Position numbers and translations under genes: made by a program
Notes under the pieces: generated by a model
Told to the model about the DNA's origin: nothing
Databases searched by the model: none
What the model saw: only the letters and a program-made list of their open reading frames with translations
Shown here: piece by piece, positions 33,801-43,188 of the stretch
Layout of the letters: each line of letters begins with the position of its first letter
Position numbering within the stretch: position 1 is the first letter of the stretch
From: Oscillospiraceae bacterium
Lineage (GTDB): Bacteria > Bacillota > Clostridia > UBA1381 > UBA9506
Direction of reading: 5' to 3'
NCBI GenBank assembly: GCA_015068905.1
Contig: SVJQ01000011.1
Location: 1-52,893 of the forward strand
DNA length: 52,893 bases

Positions 33801-34874
33801 TTACTGTAATACTGCTCTTCCCTTTGACACGGTGAAAAGCTTCCCTTCCGGCAGGGCGCTGTCAAGCTCCGTACAGGTGATAAAGACCTGCTTTCCGGGA
33901 ATCTTGCCGGCAAGGTAGGCCCGGCGATTCTGGTCAAGCTCGCTCATAATATCGTCAAGAAGGAGCACAGGATACTCTCCGTATTCTTCAAACAAAAGGT
34001 CAGCCTGTGCAAGCTTTAAAGAAACGACGGCACTTCTCTGCTGCCCCTGAGAACCAAATACCTTCGCCTCAGCACCGTTAATATAAATACCAAAATCCTC
34101 TCGGTGCGGTCCATACAGGGTGTACCCCTGCTCCAGCTCACGGGGCAGGCCCGATGCAAGCTTTTCTAAAAAAGCTTCTTTTGTTTCAAACCAGGGTTTG
34201 TAGTCAAGGGTCAGCTTTTCCCCTGAGGCTTCAAAATGGGCTTTTTCTGCCAAAATACCTAACCGTTTCATAAATTCCTGACGATACCCCATCAGTTCGA
34301 TGCCGTATGACACAAGCTGTTCGTTCCAGACCGAAAGGGTATCAACCAAAGCATCAGAACCTGAGAGCTTAATTTTTTTAATCAACTTATTACGCTGATC
34401 GAGCACACGGTGATATCGCCCCAAGGTATGATAATACCCCGGTCTGAGCTGTGAAATCGCCACGTCCATAAACCGACGACGCACACCGGGCCCCTCTTTC
34501 ACAAGGCCAAGCTCCTCGGGGTAAAATAAAACCACATTCAAGTGCCCCATCAGCTCACTTAACCGGCTGATGGTAACACCGTTAATTTTAATTTGCTTTT
34601 TCCGCTCTTTTAAAACAATAATCTCTAAAGTATGTTCACGGTTTTTGTCACAAAACAAAAGCTCTGCCTTTAAATAATCTTCGCCAAAACGAATCAACTC
34701 CGTATCCGTATGCGTGCGAAAAGACTTACCCATGCTGAAAAGGTAGAGCGCCTCAAGCAAATTGGTTTTGCCCTGTGCATTGTTCCCCTGAAACACGTTT
34801 GTCTTTTCGTCAAAGGTAAGACTCTGCTCATCATAATTGCGAAAATTTTTCAGATGCAGGCTCTTTACATACAT
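33801..34874 (-). CDS. recF: DNA replication and repair protein RecF
   Basis: 357 aa SMC-like ATPase that loads RecA at gaps. HLKNFRNYDEQSLTFD, Walker A FQGNNAQGKTNLLEALY, the linker signature with RRRFMDVAISQLRPGY, signature motif FGSQGQQRSAVVSLKLAQ and Walker B VLLLDDIMSELD. It starts 3 bp after the yaaA stop, so translation is coupled. Confidence 0.96.
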   Translation of the reverse strand: MYVKSLHLKNFRNYDEQSLTFDEKTNVFQGNNAQGKTNLLEALYLFSMGKSFRTHTDTELIRFGEDYLKAELLFCDKNREHTLEIIVLKERKKQIKINGVTISRLSELMGHLNVVLFYPEELGLVKEGPGVRRRFMDVAISQLRPGYYHTLGRYHRVLDQRNKLIKKIKLSGSDALVDTLSVWNEQLVSYGIELMGYRQEFMKRLGILAEKAHFEASGEKLTLDYKPWFETKEAFLEKLASGLPRELEQGYTLYGPHREDFGIYINGAEAKVFGSQGQQRSAVVSLKLAQADLLFEEYGEYPVLLLDDIMSELDQNRRAYLAGKIPGKQVFITCTELDSALPEGKLFTVSKGRAVLQ

Positions 34875-34877
34875 AGT

Positions 34878-35093
34878 CTATTCCACCGTGATTTCTATAT
34901 ATTCGTCCCCAAGCTCTAAAAACACCACATCACCGGGGCGAATTTTTTTGCCGCGCATTTCACATACTTCACCGTTCACGCTGACGGCACCTGACCAGAT
35001 CAGTTCCTTAGCATCACTGCCTGAGTAGGAAATGCCAGCATATTTTAAAAGCTGGTCCAGTTTAATAAATTCTGTTTCGATTGAAACCTTCAC
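34878..35093 (-). CDS. yaaA: S4-domain RNA-binding protein YaaA
   Basis: 71 aa. The S4 fold fills the protein: [42 protein letters not shown]. YaaA of Bacillus is a ribosome-associated S4 protein always found between dnaN and recF. Here dnaN is missing, so yaaA follows dnaA directly (13 bp gap). GAGGTGG precedes the ATG. Confidence 0.9.
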   Translation of the reverse strand: MKVSIETEFIKLDQLLKYAGISYSGSDAKELIWSGAVSVNGEVCEMRGKKIRPGDVVFLELGDEYIEITVE

Positions 35094-35106
35094 GCCGCCA
35101 CCTCGC

Positions 35107-36450
35107 CTACTGTCTGTTTTCTAAGTTGGTAATCAGTTCTTCAACAATCTTTTTCGTGTCTTCGTTCTTTTCCATGCTGTCTTTAATGTTATTGATACCA
35201 TTAATAATGGTGGCATGGTTTCTGCCGCCTAATTCCTTACCGATTTTCGGCAGCGACAGACCAGTGAATTCACGCATTAAATACATAGCAATATGACGGG
35301 CATAAGAAATCTCCTGGGTGCGCTTTGAAGACAAAATTTCATCCGATGTCAGGTTAAAATAGTTAGACACAATGGATAAAATATATTCTGTGTTAATATG
35401 CGGGTCATCAGACTTATTTAAAAATTCCTTAATCGCTTCATCAGCAAGCTGCATGGTAATGGTCTTGCCCATCAGCACCTTATACGCCATCAGGCGCTTT
35501 AACACACCCTCTAAGTTACGGATGTTTGATTTTAAATTTTCCGCTATGTAAAACAGAATTTCATCAGGCACCTCGAAGTTTTCTTCGCTTGCCTTTTTCT
35601 TTAAAATTGCCACACGGGTTTCTAAATCCGGCGGCTTCACATCAGCAATCAAACCCCACTCAAAACGGGTTCTCAAGCGTTCTTCCAGTTCCTTAATTTC
35701 ACGAGGCGGACGGTCAGATGTAATAATAATCTGCTTGTTTGACTCATGCAATGCATTAAAGGTATGGAAAAACTCTACCTGCGTACGGTCTTTATTGGAG
35801 ATAAACTGAATATCGTCAATAATCAAAACATCACAGGTACGGTATTTATTTCTGAAATCCACCATATTTCTGTCTGCCACAGTGTTGATAAAGTCATTGG
35901 TGAACTTTTCGCTTGTGATATATAAAATATTGGCAGCTGGATTATTTTCTTTAATTCTGTTACCGATTGCCTGCACAAGATGAGTCTTACCCAGTCCCGG
36001 TCCACCATAAATGAATAAGGGGTTAAAGGCGTCTGCCGGGCGTTCTGATACCGCCTGTGATGCGGCGTGAGCCAACTGGTTAGAGTCCCCGACAACAAAA
36101 GATGAGAAGGTGTAACGCGGATTGAGTGTCACAGCGTCATCGCTTCTGTCATTATAGGTAACGGTCACCTCAAGCTCTGCCGGCAGGGGGTCATTATAAT
36201 CTAAAAGCTCTACATCATAGTGTGCGTCTTCTGCACACAGGTTCACAGCTTCTTTGATAAAGTCTAAATACATTGACTTTACAATCTCAAAATGCAGTTC
36301 TGTAGGGACCTTTAAATAAATAGCCGTCTCTGTCATTCCGACGGGAATGAGTGGCTCTACCCAATGGTCATAAGCCGACTGGCTGATTTCCTGTTTTTCT
36401 TTTAAAAGCTTCAGTGCACCGTACCAAACTGAAGATAATTTCGCCTTCAT
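35107..36450 (-). CDS. dnaA: Chromosomal replication initiator DnaA
   Basis: 447 aa; ATG 36450 with GGAGGAAAC upstream. Domain I ~1-75, short linker, and AAA+ domain with Walker [14 protein letters not shown] and Walker [11 protein letters not shown], then the initiator motif region. The C-terminal domain IV contains the DnaA-box-reading signature [12 protein letters not shown] and [12 protein letters not shown]. It binds TTATNCACA boxes and opens oriC. It is followed by yaaA-recF-remB but not dnaN. Confidence 0.97.
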   Translation of the reverse strand: MKAKLSSVWYGALKLLKEKQEISQSAYDHWVEPLIPVGMTETAIYLKVPTELHFEIVKSMYLDFIKEAVNLCAEDAHYDVELLDYNDPLPAELEVTVTYNDRSDDAVTLNPRYTFSSFVVGDSNQLAHAASQAVSERPADAFNPLFIYGGPGLGKTHLVQAIGNRIKENNPAANILYITSEKFTNDFINTVADRNMVDFRNKYRTCDVLIIDDIQFISNKDRTQVEFFHTFNALHESNKQIIITSDRPPREIKELEERLRTRFEWGLIADVKPPDLETRVAILKKKASEENFEVPDEILFYIAENLKSNIRNLEGVLKRLMAYKVLMGKTITMQLADEAIKEFLNKSDDPHINTEYILSIVSNYFNLTSDEILSSKRTQEISYARHIAMYLMREFTGLSLPKIGKELGGRNHATIINGINNIKDSMEKNEDTKKIVEELITNLENRQ

Positions 36451-36526
36451 TACGCGTTTCCTCCAACAAATTTTACTAATCCCGCCCAAGTACAAAAATA
36501 AGGTTCAAAAAAAGGCTTGGAAAAAT

Positions 36527-36555
36527 ATTATACCATATCAACAAGAAAGAATCAA
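36527..36555 (-). promoter_or_regulatory. Promoter of dnaA
   Basis: Minus strand TTGATT (36555-36550), 17 bp, TATAAT (36532-36527). Confidence 0.8.
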
Positions 36556-36584
36556 GAAAAAATCTCCCGAAATATTGCACAAAT

Positions 36585-36593
36585 TGTTGATAA
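36585..36593 (-). promoter_or_regulatory. Single DnaA-box-like site upstream of dnaA
   Basis: Minus strand TTATCAACA, one mismatch from TTATCCACA, 30 bp upstream of the -35. A weaker site, ATATCAACA, is at 36535-36543 on the plus strand, inside the promoter spacer. Two weak sites could autoregulate dnaA but do not make an obvious oriC. Confidence 0.4.
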
Positions 36594-36605
36594 CTTTTTT
36601 ATGAG

Positions 36606-36648
36606 AAAAAAAGTCGCAGCAACTTGACCGTTCGCCGCGACTTTTTCT
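36606..36648 (-). terminator. Terminator of the helical-protein gene
   Basis: Minus strand AAAAAGTCGC pairs with GCGACTTTTT around a large internal loop, then a T run; 36606-36648. Confidence 0.75.
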
Positions 36649-36659
36649 ACGTTTAAATT

Positions 36660-37094
36660 TTACAGATAGGGTCTCATATCAACTGCAAGCCGTTCTTCTA
36701 AGTGAATTAAACTTTTTGCCAGATTTTTCGTCTTCTCATCCGCCGCCTGATACTGGTTTAAATACTTATTGAGTGACTTCACACCCATATTGCAACCATC
36801 AGTCATTAAATCGGCAATGGTTTCATCTGATTCATTCATCATAAGCTTGGCGCTTGTTTTCATCCACGACATACCTTTTGCCATGGGGTTTGGCTCTTTT
36901 CCCTCATCGTGATAATCACGAAGCAGGCCCTGCAGTTCACTTCTTAATTTTTCGTGGTCTGACTTGCACTCAGAAAGGGTATCCTTCAGCTTCTCGTCTT
37001 TCACATAGGTAATCACATCCTCAATGGATGAAACACCCATCTTCACACCTGCATCGCACTCCCTGAGTAATTTAATTGTATCTTGTTCTACCAT
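36660..37094 (-). CDS. Four-helix (ferritin-like/DUF2383-like) protein, function unknown
   Basis: 144 aa, entirely helical and soluble, with no cysteines apart from those at residues 14, 43 and 97. The pattern LLRECDAGVKMGVSSIEDVITYV..LKDTLSECKSDHEKLRSELQGLL looks like a two-times-two helical bundle of the DUF2383 kind. A classical di-iron ExxH pair is not obvious. AAAAGGAGG precedes the ATG. It is a single-gene unit between metA and dnaA. I do not recognise a specific function. Confidence 0.6.
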   Translation of the reverse strand: MVEQDTIKLLRECDAGVKMGVSSIEDVITYVKDEKLKDTLSECKSDHEKLRSELQGLLRDYHDEGKEPNPMAKGMSWMKTSAKLMMNESDETIADLMTDGCNMGVKSLNKYLNQYQAADEKTKNLAKSLIHLEERLAVDMRPYL

Positions 37095-37145
37095 GGTAAA
37101 ACCTCCTTTTTACCATAGTATTTGCCAAAACCACCTTATATATGC

Positions 37146-37181
37146 AAAAAAAGACTGCAGCAAAACGCTGCAATCTTTTTA
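37146..37181. terminator. Terminator of metA
   Basis: GACTGCAGC (37153-37161) / GCTGCAATC (37167-37175) with one mismatch, A run on the left and T run on the right; it can act on both strands. Confidence 0.8.
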
Positions 37182-38099
37182 TTTCTTAATTTTTGTAATA
37201 TCATAAGGCGTTACCTGATATACAAAATAGTTAAGCCAGTTTGAATACAAAAGATTCGCATGGCTGCGCCAGGTAACCAAGGGTTCTTTTGTTGGGTCAT
37301 CATCAGGGAAATACTGATAAGGAACGGAAATAGGAAGCCCCGCCTCCACATCACGCACATATTCTTTCTTTAAAGTGTCTCTATCGTACTCTGAATGCCC
37401 GGTCACAAAAATTTGTTTACCCTGGTCCGTGCTGATAACATAAAGCCCTGCTTCTTCTGAACTTGCCAGAATTTTCAGTTCGGGCACCTTTTCAACATCC
37501 TCACGCAAAATGGTTGTGTGCCGTGAATGTGGCACACGGAACACCTCATCAAACCCGCGGAACAAGATGGAAGACTGATGCTCAACCTTGTGGTCAAACA
37601 CACCGAAAAGCTTTTCCGGCAGAGGGTGCTTCGGCACACCATAGTGATAATAAAGCCCCGCCTGAGCGCCCCAACAAATATGAAAGGTACTGGTTACATT
37701 GGTCTTTGTCCACTCAAAAATGCGACAAATCTCATCCCAATAAATCACGTCTTCAAATTCCATTTTTTCCACCGGTGCACCGGTGATAACCATACCGTCA
37801 AAGGTTTCGTCTTTCACCTCGTCAAAGGTCTTATAAAAAGCGAGCATATGCTCTTCACTTGTGTTTTTAGACTTATAGCTGCTTGTATTTAAGAGAGTCA
37901 GCTCCACCTGCAAAGGGGTATTGCCCAAAAGCCTTGCAAGCTGGGTTTCTGTTTCAATTTTGGTGGGCATTAGGTTTAAAATCGCAATCTTAAGAGGTCT
38001 GATATCCTGGGTCAGTGCCCGTGTTTCGGTAATAACGAAAATATTTTCTTCTGTCAACGTCTTGGTTGCCGGAAGCTTGTTAGGAATTTTAATAGGCAT
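37179..38099 (-). CDS. metA: Homoserine O-acetyltransferase (MetA type)
   Basis: 306 aa, first step of methionine synthesis from homoserine. Catalytic Cys142 lies in HICWGAQAG; the Glu of [12 protein letters not shown] and His of RVPHSRHTT complete the site. Residue 111 is Glu (GAPVE), and Glu at this position in the family goes with acetyl-CoA use, while Gly (as in E. coli) gives succinyl-CoA use; so acetyltransferase is inferred despite the usual MetA name. A GGAG site precedes the ATG. No SAM riboswitch is visible in the 79-bp upstream gap. Confidence 0.93.
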   Translation of the reverse strand: MPIKIPNKLPATKTLTEENIFVITETRALTQDIRPLKIAILNLMPTKIETETQLARLLGNTPLQVELTLLNTSSYKSKNTSEEHMLAFYKTFDEVKDETFDGMVITGAPVEKMEFEDVIYWDEICRIFEWTKTNVTSTFHICWGAQAGLYYHYGVPKHPLPEKLFGVFDHKVEHQSSILFRGFDEVFRVPHSRHTTILREDVEKVPELKILASSEEAGLYVISTDQGKQIFVTGHSEYDRDTLKKEYVRDVEAGLPISVPYQYFPDDDPTKEPLVTWRSHANLLYSNWLNYFVYQVTPYDITKIKK

Positions 38100-38133
38100 C
38101 TGATCACTCCTTTAACAAAAATACTGAGATAAA

Positions 38134-38163
38134 ATACGCCCCGGAAAATCCGGGGACGTATGT
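38134..38163 (-). terminator. Weak hairpin between tyrS and metA
   Basis: TACGCCCCGGA (38136-38146) / TCCGGGGACGTA (38150-38161), mostly paired; only a short T-rich stretch follows on the minus strand, so termination may be partial. Confidence 0.45.
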
Positions 38164-38178
38164 ACTAGCATATAAGAT

Positions 38179-39396
38179 TTATTTGCCGGTTACTCTGTGA
38201 TATACTTTCTTACCCTTTTTAATCACAATACCCTCGCGGATGGCATCAGCCGTTACCTGATAGTTCACATCGGTAATCTTTTCATCATTAACCGAAACGC
38301 CGCCCTGCTGAATCAGTCTGCGACCTTCACCCTTTGAAGGGATAAGACCGGCTGTCTGCATGACATCTAACAGGCCATAAACCTCTTCGGTCAATTCCAT
38401 CTCTGTTGACGGCATGTTTTCTGTGTTGCCGCCTTTAGCAAATAATCCTTCTGCGGTATCCATTGCTTTCTTTGCTTCTTCTTCACCGTGAACAAGCTTT
38501 GTTACCTCGAAGGCCAAAATCTTCTTGGCTTCATTCAGTTCCTGACCGGAAAGCTTTTCTAAACGGTGAATTTCTTCCATGGGAACAAAGGTAATGAGCT
38601 TTAAGCAACGGATAACGTCATCGTCACCAACATTTCTGAAGTACTGATAAAATTCATAAGGTGTTGTCTTGTTGGGGTCAAGCCAGAGAGCGCCCTTTGC
38701 GGTTTTACCCATCTTCTTACCGTCAGAGGTGGTAAGAAGTGCAAAGGTCATACCATAAACCTGCTTGTTCTCCTTACGGCGAACAAGATCAATACCGCCT
38801 AAAATGTTGCTCCACTGGTCATCGCCGCCAAGCTCAATCTGACAACCGTATTCTTTATTCATCTGCAAAAAGTCATAACTCTGCATCAGCATATAGTTAA
38901 ATTCAATGAAGGAAAGACCTTTTTCCAAACGGGTCTGGAAGCATTTCGCTCTCAGCATCTCGTTAACTGAGAAGCAAGAACCAATGTCTCGCAGAAATTC
39001 AATGTAGTTCAGGTCACGAAGCCAGTCAGCATTATTCACCATAATAGCCTTGCCTTCGGAAAAATCAACAATAGTAGAAAGCTGCTTTTTAAAGCATTCG
39101 CTGTTGTGGTTAATGGTTTCCACCGTCATCATCTGACGCATATCTGTTCTGCCGGAGGGGTCACCAACCATAGCAGTACCACCACCGACTAAAGCAATGG
39201 GGCGATGACCTGCATCCTGCATATGGCGCATAACCACCATCTGCAGAAAATGACCAACGTGCAGGCTGTCTGCCGTGGGGTCAAAACCAATATAAAAAGT
39301 TACCTTTTCACGACCCAGAAGTTCTCTGATTTCATCTTCATGGGTGGTCTGGGCAATGAGTTCTCTTTCTTTTAAAACATCAAATACGTTTCTCAA
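38179..39396 (-). CDS. tyrS: Tyrosyl-tRNA synthetase
   Basis: 405 aa class I synthetase, TyrRS of the longer clade. [19 protein letters not shown] contains the HIGH motif (HVGH), [15 protein letters not shown] binds tyrosine and t[13 protein letters not shown] is the KMSKS loop, and the C-terminal S4 domain includes [25 protein letters not shown] precedes the ATG. No T-box leader is seen in the upstream ~120 bp. It is followed by a GC-rich hairpin (38136-38161) without a clear T run, so readthrough into metA is possible. Confidence 0.96.
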   Translation of the reverse strand: MRNVFDVLKERELIAQTTHEDEIRELLGREKVTFYIGFDPTADSLHVGHFLQMVVMRHMQDAGHRPIALVGGGTAMVGDPSGRTDMRQMMTVETINHNSECFKKQLSTIVDFSEGKAIMVNNADWLRDLNYIEFLRDIGSCFSVNEMLRAKCFQTRLEKGLSFIEFNYMLMQSYDFLQMNKEYGCQIELGGDDQWSNILGGIDLVRRKENKQVYGMTFALLTTSDGKKMGKTAKGALWLDPNKTTPYEFYQYFRNVGDDDVIRCLKLITFVPMEEIHRLEKLSGQELNEAKKILAFEVTKLVHGEEEAKKAMDTAEGLFAKGGNTENMPSTEMELTEEVYGLLDVMQTAGLIPSKGEGRRLIQQGGVSVNDEKITDVNYQVTADAIREGIVIKKGKKVYHRVTGK

Positions 39397-39517
39397 CAGT
39401 CTCTCTCCTTGCTTATGTTATAACCTATTTATTTATTGTAACATAAATCCAATGTAAAAACAAGTAGCAATCTGCAAAAATACTGAAATTAAGGCAAATT
39501 GACCGTGTTTTTTTGCG

Positions 39518-39546
39518 TTGACATCCCTGCCGTGCCATGTTATAAT
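39518..39546 (+). promoter_or_regulatory. Full-consensus promoter of the HprK-like gene
   Basis: TTGACA (39518-39523), 17 bp, TATAAT (39541-39546). Both hexamers match consensus exactly. Confidence 0.88.
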
Positions 39547-39567
39547 AAATTGATGGGAGTGATGTTC

Positions 39568-40428
39568 ATGTCTCTTTTTTACAAGCTGGGCGGTCTGACA
39601 ATTAAGACCGACGATTTTTTTGATGATTATGCCAAGCATCATCTGTCTTTTTATGAAACCGCAAAGACGGATGATGTCGACGTTTCCTATCATATTCATA
39701 CAAACTGTGAGCATATCACGCCCCCCAGCGGCATGCTGATTACTGAGGTGAACAGCCGCCAATGGTTTATGATGCCTGATGGGGGTTATGCCTTTGTTGA
39801 CTATGACCGCACACTCAGCGATGATATTATCAATATGGTTGTCTGTGCCCCTGACTTAAAAAAAGTTGAGGCCTGGTTCTGCCCTTCTTCTGTGATGAAT
39901 CTGGCTGCTGACCGCAGACCTTACTACATGATTCACGAGGTGCTTCGCTATGCGCTGCTGCCTGCCGGCGGCACCATTATTCACGCCTCCTCACTGGCAT
40001 CCGATGGCAAGGGACTTTTGTTTTCTGCCCCCTCAGGTACAGGCAAGTCCACCCACACAAGATTGTGGACAAAATATGTCCCCGGCACCAAAATTGTCAA
40101 TGATGATATGCCCATCGTCCGCATGCAGGGCAACACCCCTTATTTATATGGCGCTCCCTGGAGTGGCAAAAACACCATTCACGAAAACGTGGCAGTACCC
40201 CTTTCTGCCATCATCTTTATTGAGCGCTCCACAAATTGCGAGCTGATTCCTATGGATAAAATGGATGCGGTCTGGGAACTGATTAAAGCCATCCGCAAGC
40301 CCGTTGTGCCTGCCTTGGCTGAAAAAAACCTTGACGTTGTCAGCCGCATTGTTGAAAACACCCCCTTCTATCGCCTACGGTGCGATATGTCAGAAGAAGC
40401 GGTTAAAACCTCTATGCAAGCATTATAA
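39568..40428 (+). CDS. HPr-kinase-like P-loop protein
   Basis: 286 aa; ATG 39568 with GGGAGTGAT upstream. The N-terminal ~130 residues are a beta-rich domain I do not recognise. The C-terminal part has HASSLASDGKGLLF, Walker A SAPSGTGKSTHTRLW, IVNDDMPIVRM (DD motif) and a short GAPWSGK turn, as in the HPr kinase/phosphorylase-like family that also includes serine kinases of RiPP cassettes. It lacks the classic HprK N-terminal domain and the hprK neighbour lgt. No peptide precursor or other RiPP gene adjoins. Substrate unknown. Confidence 0.72.
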   Translation: MSLFYKLGGLTIKTDDFFDDYAKHHLSFYETAKTDDVDVSYHIHTNCEHITPPSGMLITEVNSRQWFMMPDGGYAFVDYDRTLSDDIINMVVCAPDLKKVEAWFCPSSVMNLAADRRPYYMIHEVLRYALLPAGGTIIHASSLASDGKGLLFSAPSGTGKSTHTRLWTKYVPGTKIVNDDMPIVRMQGNTPYLYGAPWSGKNTIHENVAVPLSAIIFIERSTNCELIPMDKMDAVWELIKAIRKPVVPALAEKNLDVVSRIVENTPFYRLRCDMSEEAVKTSMQAL

Positions 40429-40464
40429 AAAGAGCCGAGCAACAAGTTGCTCGGTTCTTTTTTA
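40427..40464. terminator. Bidirectional terminator
   Basis: AAAAAGAGCCGAGCAAC (40427-40443) / GTTGCTCGGTTCTTTTTT (40446-40463), between the HprK-like gene (+) and apgM (-). Confidence 0.92.
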
Positions 40465-41670
40465 TTTATTCAATAACATTTTGATAAGCTCACAGCCCTT
40501 TTCGACAAACAGACCGGTTTTTTTGGCATTTGCTTCGGTATAGGATAACTTTGAAGCTTCTTTTTGACCCTTTTTATAAATCGCAAAAGGAACAGGATCT
40601 TTTACATGGGTCATAACACAAAGGGGCGTGGGATGATCCGGCGTTAAGAGAACTGCATAGTCCTCACCGCTGTTTTCCAGATAGTTCATAACCGGACCCA
40701 CAATTTTCTCATCAATCAGCTCGATGGCTTTCACCTTTTGTTCTATCTGCCCCTGATGACCACATTCATCCGGTGCTTCCACATGAATATATACAAATTC
40801 ACAGCCGCTTTCAAACGCCTTGATTGCAGCCTCTGCCTTGCCCTCGAAATTTGTATCAATATTGCCGGTTGCTCCCGCTACTGTTGCCACCTGCATACCG
40901 GTTCCGTTGCCGATGCCTTTTAACAAGTCCACAGCAGAAATCATACAACCTGACAACCCGTATTTTTCTTTAAAGGAATCCAGCGCAGGTTTTGTGCCCT
41001 CGCCCCAAATCCATAAAGAGTTGGCAGGATTTTTGCCGCGACGGATTCTCTCCTGATTGATGGGGTGATTTTTCAATAGCATGTGGCTTTTCTTCATAAT
41101 ATCTAAAAGCACATCCCCTGCCTCACCACCGGGCAGATAGTCTGTTACCTTTTTCTTAGAGATATCGTGAGGCGGTGTCAGCTTCACATTCAGGCTGCCA
41201 TTATCCCATACCAAAAGGTGACGATAGCTGATGCCGGAATACAAAGAAAAGCCCGGTATCACCAGTTCCTTCTGCAAATATGTAATCAGCTCCACCGCTT
41301 CCTGAGTTGAAACCTCACCGGCGCTGTAATCCACCATGGTCTTCTGGCTATAATCGCCTTCGTCAGACAAGGTGACTAAATTTGCACGAAAAGTTACATC
41401 CGTTGCCTGCAGGTCAACACCGATAGAAAGCGCCTCTAAAGGTGAGCGACCGCTATAATATACAAGTGGGTCATACCCCAAAACACTTAAGTTGGCAACG
41501 TCACTGCCGGGGCTTAAGGTATCATCCACCGTTTTTGCAAGACCCAGACTGCCTTTTTTCGCAATCATATCCATATTGGGCTTATTGGCACATTCAAGGG
41601 GGGTTTTGCCCCCTAAGGCGTTGCAAGCAAAGTCTGCCATGCCGTCGCCTAAAAATACAACATATTTCAT
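40462..41670 (-). CDS. apgM: Cofactor-independent phosphoglycerate mutase (archaeal type)
   Basis: 402 aa, alkaline-phosphatase superfamily. FLGDGMADF with metal-binding Asp, LSPGSDVANLSVLGYDP with the phosphoacceptor Ser, GYSGRSPLEALSIG-like stretch (YYSGRSPLEALSIG), IHVEAPDECGHQG and LTPDHPTP with metal ligands. It interconverts 3- and 2-phosphoglycerate. Three close ATGs occur; 41670 has GAGG 10 nt upstream. It has a strong promoter at 41709-41737. Confidence 0.92.
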   Translation of the reverse strand: MKYVVFLGDGMADFACNALGGKTPLECANKPNMDMIAKKGSLGLAKTVDDTLSPGSDVANLSVLGYDPLVYYSGRSPLEALSIGVDLQATDVTFRANLVTLSDEGDYSQKTMVDYSAGEVSTQEAVELITYLQKELVIPGFSLYSGISYRHLLVWDNGSLNVKLTPPHDISKKKVTDYLPGGEAGDVLLDIMKKSHMLLKNHPINQERIRRGKNPANSLWIWGEGTKPALDSFKEKYGLSGCMISAVDLLKGIGNGTGMQVATVAGATGNIDTNFEGKAEAAIKAFESGCEFVYIHVEAPDECGHQGQIEQKVKAIELIDEKIVGPVMNYLENSGEDYAVLLTPDHPTPLCVMTHVKDPVPFAIYKKGQKEASKLSYTEANAKKTGLFVEKGCELIKMLLNK

Positions 41671-41708
41671 TATCATCATTCCTCAAAGCTAAAATTCTGT
41701 CTACATAT

Positions 41709-41737
41709 ATTATAGCTTTCTTCAAAAAAAATGTCAA
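41709..41737 (-). promoter_or_regulatory. Full-consensus promoter of apgM
   Basis: Minus strand TTGACA (41737-41732), 17 bp, TATAAT (41714-41709). Divergent to the nadK promoter. Confidence 0.88.
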
Positions 41738-41771
41738 CGAATTTCCTCATTTTTTCGCCTGCCTGCGCCAC

Positions 41772-41801
41772 TTGACAAAAAACTCTTTCCTATGATATAC
41801 T
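41772..41801 (+). promoter_or_regulatory. Promoter of nadK-argR-recN
   Basis: TTGACA (41772-41777), 18 bp, TATACT (41796-41801). Confidence 0.75.
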
Positions 41802-41849
41802 CATTTGTATAAAGCTGTATATTTATTCATTCATTGTAAGGTGATAACC

Positions 41850-42707
41850 ATGAAACGAATTTTATTGATTCCGAATATAGAACGCGACCCTGAACTTTTG
41901 TACACAAAAAAGGCTCTTGCCGTTATCGGTGGCAAAGCGCAGGTTTTCGCCCATGAAGATTTTGCGCCACAGCTCCCTGACCTTGCCGGATACAGACAGA
42001 CCGAAAACCTGTATGACGGCATTGACCTGGCGCTGGTTTTAGGCGGTGACGGTACCTTGCTTTCAGCCGCAGGCACAGCAGCCAAACTGAACATTCCCAT
42101 TGTGGGCATTAACTTAGGGCATCTGGGTTTCTTAGCACAAATTGAAAAGGATGAAATGGAAGACAACCTTACAAAACTCCTTCATGATGACTATACGATT
42201 GAAGAGCGCATTATGCTGCAGGCAACCCTCACCCGGGCTGACGGTCAAAGCACCGTGCTTCACTCCTTAAATGACATTGTCATCGCCCGGAACGAAAGTT
42301 CAAGACTGATTGATATGAACTTATACATCAACAATCATTATGTAGATGATTACAAGGCCGACGGTATGATTATCGCCACACCAACCGGTTCCACGGCTTA
42401 TTCTCTGTCCGCCGGTGGCCCCATAGTTGATCCTTCTGTAAAAAGCTTTTTAATTACGCCTATCTGCCCTCACAAACTGTATTCCCGCACTATTTTAGTG
42501 CCGGATGATTGTGAAATTACTATGACCATCAGCAATCAAAATCCCCGTTCTGCTGTGGTCACGGCAGACGGTCGGGGGAATATCGTTTTTTCAGAAGGTG
42601 ATGTGCTTTCGCTGAAACGCTCGGAATACAGCGCCCACCTGATTCGCATTCACCCCAGCCGTTTTTACAGCGGACTCCATGACAAGCTGCTTGGAAAGGA
42701 AAAATAA
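41850..42707 (+). CDS. nadK: NAD kinase
   Basis: 285 aa. ALVLGGDGTLL is the GGDG catalytic motif, NLGHLGFLA and ARNESSRLIDM the NE/D motif, and DGMIIATPTGSTAYSLSAGG the second nucleotide-binding motif. It phosphorylates NAD to NADP. ATG 41850 is chosen (AAGGTGAT upstream). It heads an operon with argR and recN, the usual Bacillota arrangement. Confidence 0.95.
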   Translation: MKRILLIPNIERDPELLYTKKALAVIGGKAQVFAHEDFAPQLPDLAGYRQTENLYDGIDLALVLGGDGTLLSAAGTAAKLNIPIVGINLGHLGFLAQIEKDEMEDNLTKLLHDDYTIEERIMLQATLTRADGQSTVLHSLNDIVIARNESSRLIDMNLYINNHYVDDYKADGMIIATPTGSTAYSLSAGGPIVDPSVKSFLITPICPHKLYSRTILVPDDCEITMTISNQNPRSAVVTADGRGNIVFSEGDVLSLKRSEYSAHLIRIHPSRFYSGLHDKLLGKEK

Positions 42708-42710
42708 ACC

Positions 42711-43154
42711 ATGAAACAAAAAAGACATGCCGCTATTTTAGATTTAATTACAAATTCTGAAATCTACACCCAAGAGGATATGGCAGCCAAACTGACTGAG
42801 CAGGGGTTTCAGGTGACTCAGGCCACCGTCTCCCGCGATATTAAAGAGTTAAAGCTTACAAAAATTGCCGGTGAAAACGGTGTTTATAAGTATGCCAAAC
42901 CTCAAAGGCAAGGGGATGCCACCAGTCCGCAGCTCCTCATTTTATCCCGTTCTGTCACCTCGGTAAATTACGCTCAGAACATTGTGGTTATCAAAACTCA
43001 CGCCGGTATGGCACAAGCCGCCGCCGCTGTTTTAGACGCCCTTTCTTTAAAAGAAATTGTAGGCTCTTTGGCTGGTGATGATACAATTTTTTGCGTTGTA
43101 CCGGATACGGCTGCAGCCCGGGACCTGACAGAAAAAATCAAAGCCCTGTTATAA
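42711..43154 (+). CDS. argR: Arginine repressor
   Basis: 147 aa ArgR/AhrC. N-terminal winged helix with the recognition region FQVTQATVSRDIKELKL, and a C-terminal hexamerisation and arginine-binding domain with VIKTHAGMAQAAAAVLD and AGDDTIFCVVPD. It senses arginine and represses its synthesis. It starts 3 bp after nadK. Confidence 0.95.
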   Translation: MKQKRHAAILDLITNSEIYTQEDMAAKLTEQGFQVTQATVSRDIKELKLTKIAGENGVYKYAKPQRQGDATSPQLLILSRSVTSVNYAQNIVVIKTHAGMAQAAAAVLDALSLKEIVGSLAGDDTIFCVVPDTAAARDLTEKIKALL

Positions 43155-43188
43155 GATAAAATATATTTTCAGCAAAGGAGGGAGAAGC

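Noticed and set aside
36496-36659. Upstream dnaA region as oriC.
   Set aside because: Only one near-match and one weak DnaA box; no cluster and no typical AT-rich unwinding repeats beyond general AT richness.
38100-38178. Looked for a SAM riboswitch before metA.
   Set aside because: The gap is only 79 bp and holds a single hairpin; the conserved SAM-I core is absent.
39397-39517. Looked for a T-box leader before tyrS.
   Set aside because: No TGGNACCGCG bulge or specifier/terminator architecture; only an AT-rich promoter region.
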